Origin: Zingiber officinale
Lineage: Eukaryota; Streptophyta; Magnoliopsida; Zingiberales; Zingiberaceae
Direction of reading: 5' to 3'
DNA: 64,000 nucleotides
Assembly (NCBI RefSeq): GCF_018446385.1
Contig: NC_056004.1
Coordinates: 27,038,492 to 27,102,491, forward strand
This document shows positions 44,466 through 55,900 of this stretch, in pieces; position 1 is the stretch's first letter; the number at the start of each line of letters is the position of its first letter. The notes under the pieces are model-generated. The model saw only the letters and a program-made list of their open reading frames with translations. It had not been told where the DNA came from and searched no databases. The translations under genes were made by a program, and so were the position numbers.

Positions 44466-47400
44466 CTAAGGGGAGGAGGCCGCAGGAGGTAGTCCAGTAA
44501 ACTGCACAAATGGGAATTACACCTATAATAGTTAACAACTGTAAACTATTAAACAAATAAGCTAAAAGACTAAATAGAAAAGGAAAATACATGTTCTTTG
44601 AACAACAAAGGCAAAGAAAGTTTGAATAACAATAATGCTTGGAGCCAACCTGCAAAATCTCAAGAAAAAATCAATCAGATCTGCAATGACAAGAACAATG
44701 TAACAGCTGGATGGGAGATGTCAAAACTTTCTACCAATAATGTTGGAGGAAGCTGGAATATGGATAATGCTAAAAAGGATAGTGTATGTTCCTGGGACAG
44801 TAAAGAGAAAGGAAATAGTGACAATGATTGTTTGATTCAAGCTACAAAACCTCAAAGGAAATGAAAGGGAAGTGGTGGTTTACAGAATAACTATGGGAAG
44901 AATTTTAACCAACAAAGAGATATTGATGGGACTACTCAAAGTAATTGGGGAAGAGGAAGAGGTCGAGATGGCTCAAAGGGAAGTGGTGGTTTTAATGAAG
45001 TTGATAATGAGCAAACAGATGTTGGATTCATTAAATATCAAAGCTATCAAAACAAGCTTACCAACATAACCAATAAAACCTCATCAACTTCTGATCAAAA
45101 CAAATCATAGCTTTTTATTCAAAAGAGACAGTGTTTCTATAACTAAAATCCAACAATCAATAAGTAGTATCTATTATAAATTTCAATCAAAATTAAAGAA
45201 ATTTGTGATAACTAAGATGTATATATACCTGAGAAAGTTGTGATGCCAATAATGATGGAAATTGAGTCTCAGTCATATTGAAACTACCAACAGAGCTACC
45301 AATTGTTGGCACAGAATTTATAGGCTAAAAAAAAAATTAAAATACAATATTAGATAGTTAAAACATAAATTATCTTAGATTAACATAAATAAAACAAATA
45401 CCAACTTGATGAATGATCCGGTCACATTGTATGCTGGCCACGCTGGAAATACTTTGATCTACACCTTGTGTTATAAAAAAATAGAATGATTTAAGTTATT
45501 CAAATTTAACAACAAATAATACCAAATAAATAAAATTTGTGAAGTTATGGAATAGAAACCATTACAATTGTTGAAACTTGGTTTGTTTTCCTCGCTGCTT
45601 TTTTTTTCTTGAAATCTTCTCTAACCCACCTTCAACCTCTTACCTGACACCGTTTTTCTCTTCATTTTAATCATTTTCACTCCAGTAGAGTTCCCTTCAC
45701 CATAATCAAATTCCCAGGATGCTTGGCTCACATTTGATTGTTGGACATTTGATTCATTACCTTGTAACTTATCATCCACTATCTTACACAAGTTCAACAT
45801 AACATCTTTAACAAACATGTAAGTGTCATTCCTTTCTGTTGCCTTGGTAACCAATTGAACATTCAACCCACACAACTCTTTGTAACGCATGTTTTGAAGT
45901 ACTTTTGGATCCAAACTAGCATTGTTGGCCATTGAATCATTAACTTCAAAATATCCAAATTTTGCTTTTCTTGTCCACCTTTTCAATACATAATCACTTG
46001 GGATCTTTATGATTTTTTTCACGTAAATATTTTCAGAATATGAGAACATAAAATTTCAGTAAATTCATATTTTCTATAGCTATACTCAATTTTTTCACAC
46101 TTCTTATCAAGTGTAACTATATGATGATTTTTCTTTTTGTGAGGAGTAACTTTATATGTTGTAAATGTATCAACATCCTGACAAATTTCTAAATTAGAAT
46201 CATGAGATAAGCACTACTCTTGTTGAAAACACTTGTATACCTCAGGAGTATAAATTTCACTAGCATGCTTTAAAATCTCAATTGGAAACATTAAATAAGG
46301 AACAGTTATATTTGATTTGAAATCAGCTTTTAATTCCTCATATCGATGATCATCAAGAGGTCTTTGGAAGTGACTGAAGAAGTCTAAAAATTTGTGTTTA
46401 TAAGTGACATACTTTTTCACAATACTATTCATGCTCTCACTTCTTTGGGTTGTAGTCATATCCTCACAAAACATTTGTCGTCCATATACTAAAGCCCATT
46501 TTTCCTTGATGTTGTACATACGCCTCAACCAATCATTGTCTTCAAGTGTATACTTGGCTAACATTATGTTTCATGCTGAAATAAAATCTTCCTCTTTATC
46601 AAAATCATATATACATGAGGCAAAAACTTTAGCAAAGTCTCTAAACATAGAAAAAACTCCATTCAAATGTATGACAGCATTTTGATAAATATGCCAAATG
46701 CACAAACGATGATGTGTTTAAGGCCATCTTGAAGCTAACGCCTTTGCCATTGCTGCATCTTGATCTGTAAAAATAGTAGTTGACTTTTTCTCACCCATAG
46801 CTCTAGTAAATGTATCAAATAACCACTCAAAAGTCAAATTGGTTTCATCATATAATAAAGCGGCACCAAAAAGTATGGATTGTTTATGATGATTAACATC
46901 TACAAATAATGCAATTGGCCGACCTTCATTGTTCTTTCTGTAGGTTGTCAAAACAAACAACATCTCCAAAATTAACATAATCAGCTCTCATCTTAGCATC
47001 ATACCAAAAAATATTAGTAATCAAATCATCTTCATCAACTTGGATAGCATAAAAAAAATTAGGATCATTGAACTGCATTTTCTGTAGATATTCCAATACA
47101 CCCCCTGTATCCCCAACTCTCATATTTATTGTTCTTTTAGATCGCAAGTAGTTTTTATAATCCTCAGGAATAAATCTTAAATTTTCCCTCCCACCTACTT
47201 GCCTCACCATAAGATCATAAGATGCTTTTGGGGGGATTCCCACATCACTTGTCATCTCAATCTGTATCGCTGCAGAAGAAGATATATTCCTATGACTTCT
47301 ATAGATGTGCGCTTTGTTTGGACTTGAGAGATAATGATTATGCTCTTTAACAAACTGCACCATAGTAAACTTGCTTTTTTCCGATTACAAATCTTCATTT

Positions 47401-47835
47401 TAGCCTCACAACCAAACTTTGTTTCATCACGACTTGCTTTGACATAAAGATCTCGTTTGTCTTTTTCACTTTTACCTTGGGCACAACAATAAAAAATCCT
47501 ATTAAGTAATTTACCCGATTCATCCTTGTGGATTCTACCTCTCCTTACACCAAATCCAACCTTTTTAGCATATGCCAAATAAAATTGATATGCATCTTCT
47601 TCTATCTCAAATTCCAATCTCATTTGTGGTATATCCAAATCCGTTTCAATGTTCAAGCCTACACAATCAAACAAACAAAGCAAGATGGCTAAAAAGGAAA
47701 ATTTGATATACTGAATCTCAATACATTCCCAATATGATTCTTATTACCTTCGTCAATGACATCAAAGTCACCTTCCAGAATATCTTTATTTCCTTCAAAA
47801 TTCAAATGACGACAACTTGTAGATTCACCCTCCAT
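44466..47835 (-). pseudogene. FAR1/FHY3-related MULE transposase gene, copy 2 (broken)
   Basis: Same gene layout as copy 1: ATG at 47,835, intron donor GTAATAAG, FAR1-type domain (AKKVGFGVRRGRIHKDES, here without the stop seen in copy 1), then the MULE core with TIFTDQDAAMAKALASRW. The 3' exons end at 44,466. It shares with copy 1 the A-run frameshift (near 47,382) and the 2-bp deletion after CFD (near 46,950). Its SWIM region has lost the first two cysteines (EYSYRKYEF) but keeps the last Cys-x-His (LCSH), the reverse of copy 1. Not functional. Confidence 0.8.
44638..45069 (+). pseudogene. WG/GW-rich fragment inside MULE copy 2
   Basis: Less damaged version of 35,590-36,000: AWSQ, TAGWEMSK, GGSWNMDN, CSWDSKEK, then one stop at 44,862-44,864, then SNWGRGRGRDG. 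The Trp missing in copy 1 is intact here. The frame extends upstream to about 44,598 without an ATG. Resemblance to an AGO-hook region is inference from composition. Confidence 0.4.
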
Positions 47836-47949
47836 AATAATTACTTTGATCCTATAATAAAATTATATTTAGGGTAAAAAAACAGTCATAAAAGAAGCAT
47901 CTAAAAACAACATCAAAGAAATAAGCTTATTTAACATCAAAGAAACATC

Positions 47950-48881
47950 TAATTCAACATCAAGTTCCAATTTATTCTTATAACTTCAACATCAACATCA
48001 ACATCAACATCAAAGAAATAAGCTTATTTATAACTTCAAAGTTCCAATATGTTATTATGCCTAAGCAATTATTATAACTTCAAAGTCCAATCTGTTCCAC
48101 TCTGAAATAAGCTCTGAAACACGTAGTTAAGTACATTAGATGAAAAAGAAAGCTAAAAGTGCTCACATCGACAGATGAACCAATAGTGTGCTTGCATGCT
48201 AGGGAATTAAAATGAACAAATTCAACATTAAATGAACAAATTCAACATTAAAATGAACTAAAAATTGTAACTATGTTCTATTTTCTGCAAGAATTTCCAA
48301 TTTGTTCAAGTTATAATAATCTGTCTTTTGGTTTCTACGTTAAGATTGGTGATTTGCCTTTTGGTTTGGGGAAATTGTAAATCTGGAACTCAAACTATTA
48401 AATAGGGAGGAATTAAAGGAAAGCTCAAAGTTGTTCACACCAACAGTTGAACTCATGTAGAAACGACGGCAGAGCTTGGGCCGTCGCCGGTCGCGGGCAA
48501 GGCTGGTTGTCGTTGCCATCGGAATGCGGTGGGTCTTTGCGTGAGTCGGGGACGCTGGAGGCCGTCGGGGAGGGGTTAGGGCTTTGAAATTTGTGGGCGA
48601 GTTGGATGATGGCGCCGACGGACAGCGGAGGTGGAAGATGGAGAGAGGTTAGGGCTTGGGCGAGGTGGAAGATGGCAAGAGGTTAGTGATTGGGCGAGGT
48701 GGAAGATGGCACCGACGAATCATGGAGGTGGAAGATGGCGAGAGGTTAGGGCTTCGCGTTTGGGCGCGTTTTTGCGTGAGTTGTGTTTCCACGTGCACGC
48801 GTAATGCACGTGATAGTCTTTTAAATGGAGTTTTGTGGTCCAGGGATGATCCAGGGGAAACTAGTCCAGAGATCCGAACTG
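47950..48881 (-). repeat. Right terminal inverted repeat of MULE copy 2
   Basis: Inverted relative to 41,193-42,167. It has fewer 63-bp units than the left repeat and an expanded (ATCAAC)n tract near 47,985-48,012. Confidence 0.75.
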
Positions 48882-49052
48882 CTGCAGGGATCTCCTGGTC
48901 CGCAAATTGCGGACCAGGGGATGGTCCATTGATCTGGACCTTTGATTTGAATGGACCCCATCTTTAAATAAGTGGGGTTTATTCAAATCAAAAGTCCACA
49001 TGTAGTGGACCATCCTCTAGTCCATAATTTGCGGACCAGGAGATCTGCTCCC
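48882..49052. mobile_element. Mutator-type MITE copy 2 (171 bp), abutting MULE copy 2
   Basis: Same length and palindromic structure as 31,865-32,035 (GATCTCCTGGTCCGCAAATT at the left end). It begins at the base after the MULE terminus and shows no 9-bp duplication. It may have inserted at the MULE end or be part of a composite boundary. Confidence 0.75.
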
Positions 49053-49910
49053 CCAATTAACTCTTACGGATTGACACAGTTATAAAAACTAATTAGGTCT
49101 AAGTAATATTGAATCTGATGGATGGTCAATTCAATCATAAAAACTTTTCAGCGACCATTATAATAATAAATAAGTGCACATAGATGTCTATCTATTCTCA
49201 GGCTACTATTCGTTAAAAGGAAAATATTTAATAATACACTTGTCCCTTAATTTATTACTCGAGGGGTTAGCATAGTGAAAATTATATATATATATGGATG
49301 ATTGCTCTAATAATCGGTGTTTGGATAATCGGATGGATTTGGATAAAATCTAAGTAAAAAATATTATAAAAATATGTTAATTTAGACCCGACCCAAATTT
49401 AAAATCCTAAATTTGAATTCATCTGAATAATTCATCCAACCTGAAATATTTTTTTATATATTTTTTATAATTCTTTATTTTTTAATATTTTATCATTATT
49501 ATATTAACATTATTATTTATATTTATAAAATATTTTAATTTTAAAAATAAAATATAATTTAATTCTAAAAAATTCAGAAAATTTAAATTGGAGCCTAATC
49601 CAAATCTAAACCAATTAAAAAAAAAAATCCCTTCAACCCGACTCGGATCGAATTGACGGTCAGGTCCATTTTTACAGCCCCACTTCTAGCGTGATCACCA
49701 ATCACCACTGGTTTTTTTTTCTCTCTCACGTGCGGTCACGCCATTGGTACCTACGCTGCAATTCAATTCGAACTAGAATAGAATATTAAACATTCGCCAC
49801 CTCCACCGTCACCGCTTCCTTCCCACCTCCTCGAATCTTATTTCTATTTGGGGGAACGCTCCAGAAGAAAGCGAAGGATCAGGGAACCGGGAGCGAAGGG
49901 AGATCCAGAG
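49053..49910. other. Upstream region and 5' UTR of the Sec14-like gene
   Basis: An (AT)n run sits near 49,286. The stretch 49,300-49,680 contains GACCCGACCC-like words and their partial complements and may be an old transposon. The likely promoter and leader lie at about 49,690-49,910, with no clear TATA box. Confidence 0.5.
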
Positions 49911-52900
49911 ATGGTCCGCGCAATGTTCTCTTTCTCGTCGAGGGGCAGCACCCCTGATGGTGTGAGGAGGAGGGGAGGAGGGAAAAGGCCCGAGCTGCCA
50001 GCCACCATCACAGAGGAGGAGGAGGAGGAAGATGAAGATTATTCGGAATGTATGGAGGCCTTCCGGACTGCCTTGATCGAACAGAATCTGCTTCCGCCTC
50101 GCCACGACGATTACCCCACCTTGATGCGGTCAGTTTCGATTGCTCTAGCTCCTCCCCCCATTCAAATCATATTTCTTGAACGAATCTATCGTTGGAATTC
50201 ACTTCGATGATTTTTTTTTTGGATTTTATTTAAATTTTCAATGCAAGTATCAGGTCTGACCATTGGAATATGTTGTGAACGGATGATAGAACAATAAGGT
50301 GCTTGAATGCGATAAGTTTGCTGCAATTGGAGATATTTGAGGTGCGAGTGATGTCTGTGAGAATAACATCTGCGTTGAATTATTGCAAATGCAATGGAGG
50401 ATTTTGCAACCTCTTAATTCAGCCACTCAAGGTGGTGTTAGAATATTGTTAGGATTTCAAGTGTCCTGAGATCACTTGTTGGAGATGGAGATATGTCTAA
50501 TATCCCTTGCCAAAATCCACCCTCCCAAAACATCCTCTAATCCAATTCAGTATCTCCAGAACATAAAATCATCTCCAACAGAACCTTCTTCTCCGTGGTA
50601 ATTTAGCGTGAAGACTCAAAAAGGAACAAGGGCAATTTAATGTGGTTTGTCATAATCCGACTCCATGGAGATAATTCAAACCTATATAATATTAGACATA
50701 AAACCGGATAAATTGTTTTCCATACCTTTTATAAAAACCCTTTCAATCCAGTTAATGCTCCATCATAGATGGAGAAAATATGAAAAAAAATTCATTTTTA
50801 GCCCGTGTAGATTCTAAAAGCTCTCCTTGAAAAGGAAATCCTCCTCTCAACAAGTAATATGGTATTCCACAACCTCTATACACACCCCATGTTCTCTAGC
50901 TTTTGAAATGCTCCACGTGTAAGAAAACCAACAATCCATCAAAATTTCAATTGTTACTTGTGTTATGTTATGTTAACAATCATATAGAATAATCCTAAAA
51001 CATAATTTATTGATTAACTAGCCCTAAATTGAGCCGGTTAAGTTTGTGTGACACACTTGGAAGCGTTAAGCCACGAGTTAGGTCATTAAACCAACAACTC
51101 AACAACCTATAGAATTATTGGTGAAATGATGCTCTATCTAGTGCTCCAAGGTGATGCTCCAGAATAGTCATATTCCTCTTGGATTACTCTATCACTATAT
51201 ATACTAAAGTCATGATCCATGTCCTAACTTTACCTCACCCAACCCCATATGTATTGATCTACTTGTCATAAAGGAAATCTCTTGAACCACTTCATCCATA
51301 GATAATTAGAAAATCTGTTCTTTTGTTCGTTTATTGTGTTGAGGTGCATTGAGTCTTTGTACTCATTACCTACCTCATACATCCTATGTACAACTTTCCT
51401 ACCATGATTTTTGTGTCACAAGATACCCTAATTAGTTTATAATTTCCTAATTGTATTTATCTAAATCTAATATATTTATTGAAATTAGATCCTTCCTTAT
51501 CTTTAGAATAAAGTCCACCTGCTTTAATGTTGCCCTACCACATAAACTCTTCTTGATTCTTCCATTGCTCTTGACCTCCACCTTTGAGTCATCTCCCAAA
51601 TTTATAGTCTAACCAAGTATACACAACAAGCTAAATCTAAATGTCAAACAGTAAAATGTGTGTTTTCTTCCACTGGGGTGCAAGAACAACAACATATTGT
51701 TCATTGATTATTTGTATATTGCCTTGATTCTCATTTTCATCTGTCCTTTAGTAATATGCCTTGCACCTATAACATTAGATATTCTCAAAAACTTGGATCT
51801 AAGTTTACATTGTTGAGATCCGTACCTATGTGATTGTCCCTTCTTGTCCCCACTTTGTGTAACTAGTGAACTCCTACTTGAATATGAAATAATAAATCTC
51901 CTTCTTAAGCAACATATGCAATTATATTATTAGTCACATCTTTGAAAGTCATCTTGCTTCTCTTGCCAATTAGGAGAATCTTCATAAAAGGGTTCAAATA
52001 AATCAAATTGTGAAGTAGTAAAAGTTTGTACCAAGTTGATACTTGAGATCTTTTCTCTAACCTTGATCAACTCATACATAGGACCTTAAAATATGTTTAG
52101 ATGCTTTATCATGTTTTTGTTTTTACCATATGGTGCATATAACCTCCTAAGATGGATCTTGTTAGTGGCATTATTAGCCATGTAACACTCCCCTAACATT
52201 TGCATGATACTTTGTGTTATAGCGTGATTGATCATCATATAAACCACACTATTTGCAAGACACAAGTCCTATTGTATCAATAGATCTCTCATTCTTAATT
52301 GTCATAAAGAGAAACTAGATCTCCTATCACACCTCTAAAACCCCTATAATGTTTATTAAAGTCCTTGTCATCTTTATAAATAATTTATGTTTTGATATGG
52401 TGGAACTTTGCTGCGAAGGTGAAATATTGAAATGGATGACTGTGAGATGAAGGTTGGATGATGTGGAGACTTTTGAGGTGGAAATCACTGAGATGAAGAA
52501 GTAGACTTCTAACCTGAGCACACAAGGAAGAGCGTATGAGGGAATCCTTATGATGCTTAAGTTACACAAGAGTGAATTGTAAAAGAAATAAAAAAATGAT
52601 AGAGAGTTGTTTAAGAATGCAAACCTCTTTTCCTGTGGATATACCTATGAGTATTTATAGATAAAGGTAGGTGAGAAGCCATTCTTGGGAATGGTCTATG
52701 GGTTTGACCTATAATAACAAAACCCATGGCACAGCGGGCCAGACTGTCAAAAATCCATCATATGCGGAGCGAGGTGGGTTGGGTTGGGAAATCCCCAACC
52801 CAACCCAAGGCGGATCGCGGATTAGGCGGACCAACCGACGAGCCTGCCAAAAATATATATATATAGAAAAGATTGAAAATTTTAAGTTTGGGTTGGAAAT

Positions 52901-55900
52901 TAGGCGGGTCAAGCTCACGAGCCATTAAGTTTTCCACTTTAATTTTGAATTTGGGAAAAAAAATTCTCAATTTGTAGGTTAAGCCGAGCCCTCCATAGGC
53001 CGGCCTGCCTGCTTGGGCCCGTGAGCCCGTGAGCCCGCCTGAATCCATCTTAAAATAGGTTGATAACATTTCAACCCAACCTGCTTAAATTGTTTGGCGG
53101 GATGGCCCAACCCGATGGACCCAACCCAAATTGACGAGTCCAACAGATGACATGGGAAACCATACTCGGATAAGGCTAATATTTGTGGGGAGCCATGTTT
53201 GGGAATGCAAAGATAGGCAATATGGAGATACATACTTGAGGATGGATTAGAGAGTAGCATTGAGAGTTTAGGAGAACTCAGAGAAGAGAATTCGATTGGG
53301 GAGAGCTTGAGCATTAGAGAGGGGAGCTTGCTGAGTAATCGAAGAAGAGCTCAAGAAGCTTTGAGTAGTTGAAGGATAACTTAGGGAACTTCTGCACATT
53401 TGGAGGGAGAGTTCAGGGAGCTCTGAGTAATACCCATTTGTCTTTATGAGATGCCGACATGTTGACCTGGTCGAAGGTCGACTCTTGAACCAAAGGTCCT
53501 TGGCCAATTGGCTAAGGTGGAAATAAAGCCACATGTGCCTGGTTGGCTAATTGGAATATGGTCCACATCATGGGATATCATGTTTGATTGCTCGACATAG
53601 AATGAAATGCTAGATGTAATACTCTAAGATCTAACAACTTTGCTGGGATCACATTCCTCTAATACCACCTGTTCACCACTTGCTACAACTTATTGTCTCA
53701 GACCATGTAGATATTATCTTGTGCTTTAAAAATGTAGAATCACCTCCACCACATGTCCATGTTGTGGGATCTTCATCTCTTAAGGTTGAATAACACAATC
53801 ACAGTAAAAGGAACAAAATCAATTTAATATGGTTCGAAGTAAGCTCACAACATTTGAAGCCAGATTCGGTCCAAGTGTGATTGTGTTCTTGGTTATTATC
53901 ATAAACTCTTTTTAGTCTATGAAAACCATTTGTTGTCGTTGTCTCTCCACATTTGCTCATTTTCTCTCAATATTAAGTCTTAGATGTTGGAATCCTGATT
54001 TATTTATTTCATTTGGCAACATCTCACAAGTTATGATTTTATCCTCAACAACAACAACAACCAAGCCTTATCCGACTAGGGCTATTATCATTTCATCCTC
54101 ACAAACTTCAAAATCCACAATTCATTAAATTTGAAGGGAAGTAAAAGGAAGAAGATCGCCATAAACCTCAACCAATCATCAATGCAAGGTTGTTGTGCTA
54201 GTTTTGGCATTTTCATTTTCATTGTTATCATGTCTCAGTTCATTTTATCTTTTTCTTCTGTGAGATCTTGTTTAATTTACATAATAAGCTGGATATAGAT
54301 ACCATTTATATTATAGCTTGAGGAGGAGGACTGTGTGACATAATATAATTTTTCATTCCTCTCAATAGTTGGTTAATCCTACTTGGACAAGTTCACACTC
54401 AGGCCTTAAAGCATCTAGACCAATTGATCATGACTTAATTACATGTGGTTTTTCATTGGAATCTATTAACCACCTACTCATCAACTCTTATTGCTTCTCA
54501 AGGATTGAACACACTTAAGGATGTCAGAATGATCTATCAAATGCATCTAATTTTAGTGTAAGATTATGATTTATCATGCTACACATTTTCTTTTGAACCT
54601 TTGACTTATCATTTCCAGATTTCTAAAGGCACGAGGGTTCAATATTGAAAAAGCTACTCATATGTGGTCTGAGATGCTCCAGTGGAGGATCAACTTTGGT
54701 GCTGATACTATCATTCATGTGAGATTAGCTAATGTACATTTTCCTTTCCTACTTTCTTGTAGCAAAAGTAATGAGCACAGTCAAGAGCTTCCACTAATGA
54801 TTTACAGGTTAATAGCTTGGCATGGTTTTGAACTTTTTTTTCCCTTAAGGCTCTAAAGTTCTCTAGGCTTTTGACTGGAAGTCCCACATTGGGCTTTAGA
54901 TATTATCAGTGAAGTAATGTGCCAAGCTACATGGTATAAATTCTGGATTTAACCTGGAAACGTGCTATGTAGAATTTTGAGTTTTAGACTTATTACAAAG
55001 TCTTGCATACCTATATCTATGTTGTGAGTACTTGTGGTTCAAATGCTAAACCACTCATGGGGAAATCTGAATGAAATAGAACAAACCTTGCCCTTAATTA
55101 AAATGTGTTCCACTTGTTATTTGATTGATAATTCTGTCCTAAAGATGACATTTGACAACCACAAAGCACATTAAAATAAATTCATAGTTGGAAATAATTC
55201 CAACAGAAACTTGGTTTGGAATATAAATCTCATAAACCTCATATATACTTGTTTTTTTATCTTTCACTACGAGATGTCACCACACTGCATTGGATATGAG
55301 AACGACAAGGTTAAAAACTCACATATACATTGTTTGATATTTGAAGAGTGATAATTTGAGTTTAGAGTTTACCAATGTTTCAAAAGGTTATTATGCCTTC
55401 CATTTTCTAACAGATTAAGTTTACTTAGGATTTTGTATTTGATGAACTCGACGAAGTCCTCCATTATTATCCACACGGTTTCCATGGTGTTGATAAAGAT
55501 GGAAGACCCCTATATATAGAAAGACTTGGGAAAGTTGAATCCAACAGACTTCTGGCCGTCACAACTGTTGAAAGATTTCTTAAGTACCATGTTCAGTGCA
55601 TAGAGAAGATGCTTACTGAGAAGTTCCCAGCCTGTTCTGTTGCAACCCAAAGACACATTGATATGATGATAACAATTTTAGATGTACAAGGAGTGGTATG
55701 TGGTTCTTTTTTTTACTTTAATATTTGAATTTGAGCTCACACTATTCATGTCAGTGCAGTTTGCTGACAAATTTATTATGTAGAACTGGATTAGTGTTGG
55801 CAAATTAGCTCGTGATGTTGTTGTTCAGATCCAGAAAATCGACACTGACAATTACCCTGAGGTGATACCTGTCAGTCCTTATACATAAGTAATTATTATG

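Larger units (their letters stand above)
41193..48881. mobile_element. Long-TIR Mutator-like element (MULE), copy 2, tandem to copy 1
   Basis: Starts 5 bp after copy 1 ends (spacer GTGCC, 41,188-41,192) in the same orientation. Length 7,689 bp, lacking the Harbinger insertion. It carries the same content as copy 1. Its right end reads, inverted, CAGTTCGGATCTCTGGACTAG and is directly followed by a MITE copy. No 9-bp target duplication is apparent. Confidence 0.85.
50129..54618 (+). other. Large first intron of the Sec14-like gene
   Basis: Donor GTCAGT, acceptor TTTCCAG, phase 2. No second gene recognised. Repeat-like parts are at 52,670-53,150 and 54,046-54,084 (separate entries). Confidence 0.7.
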
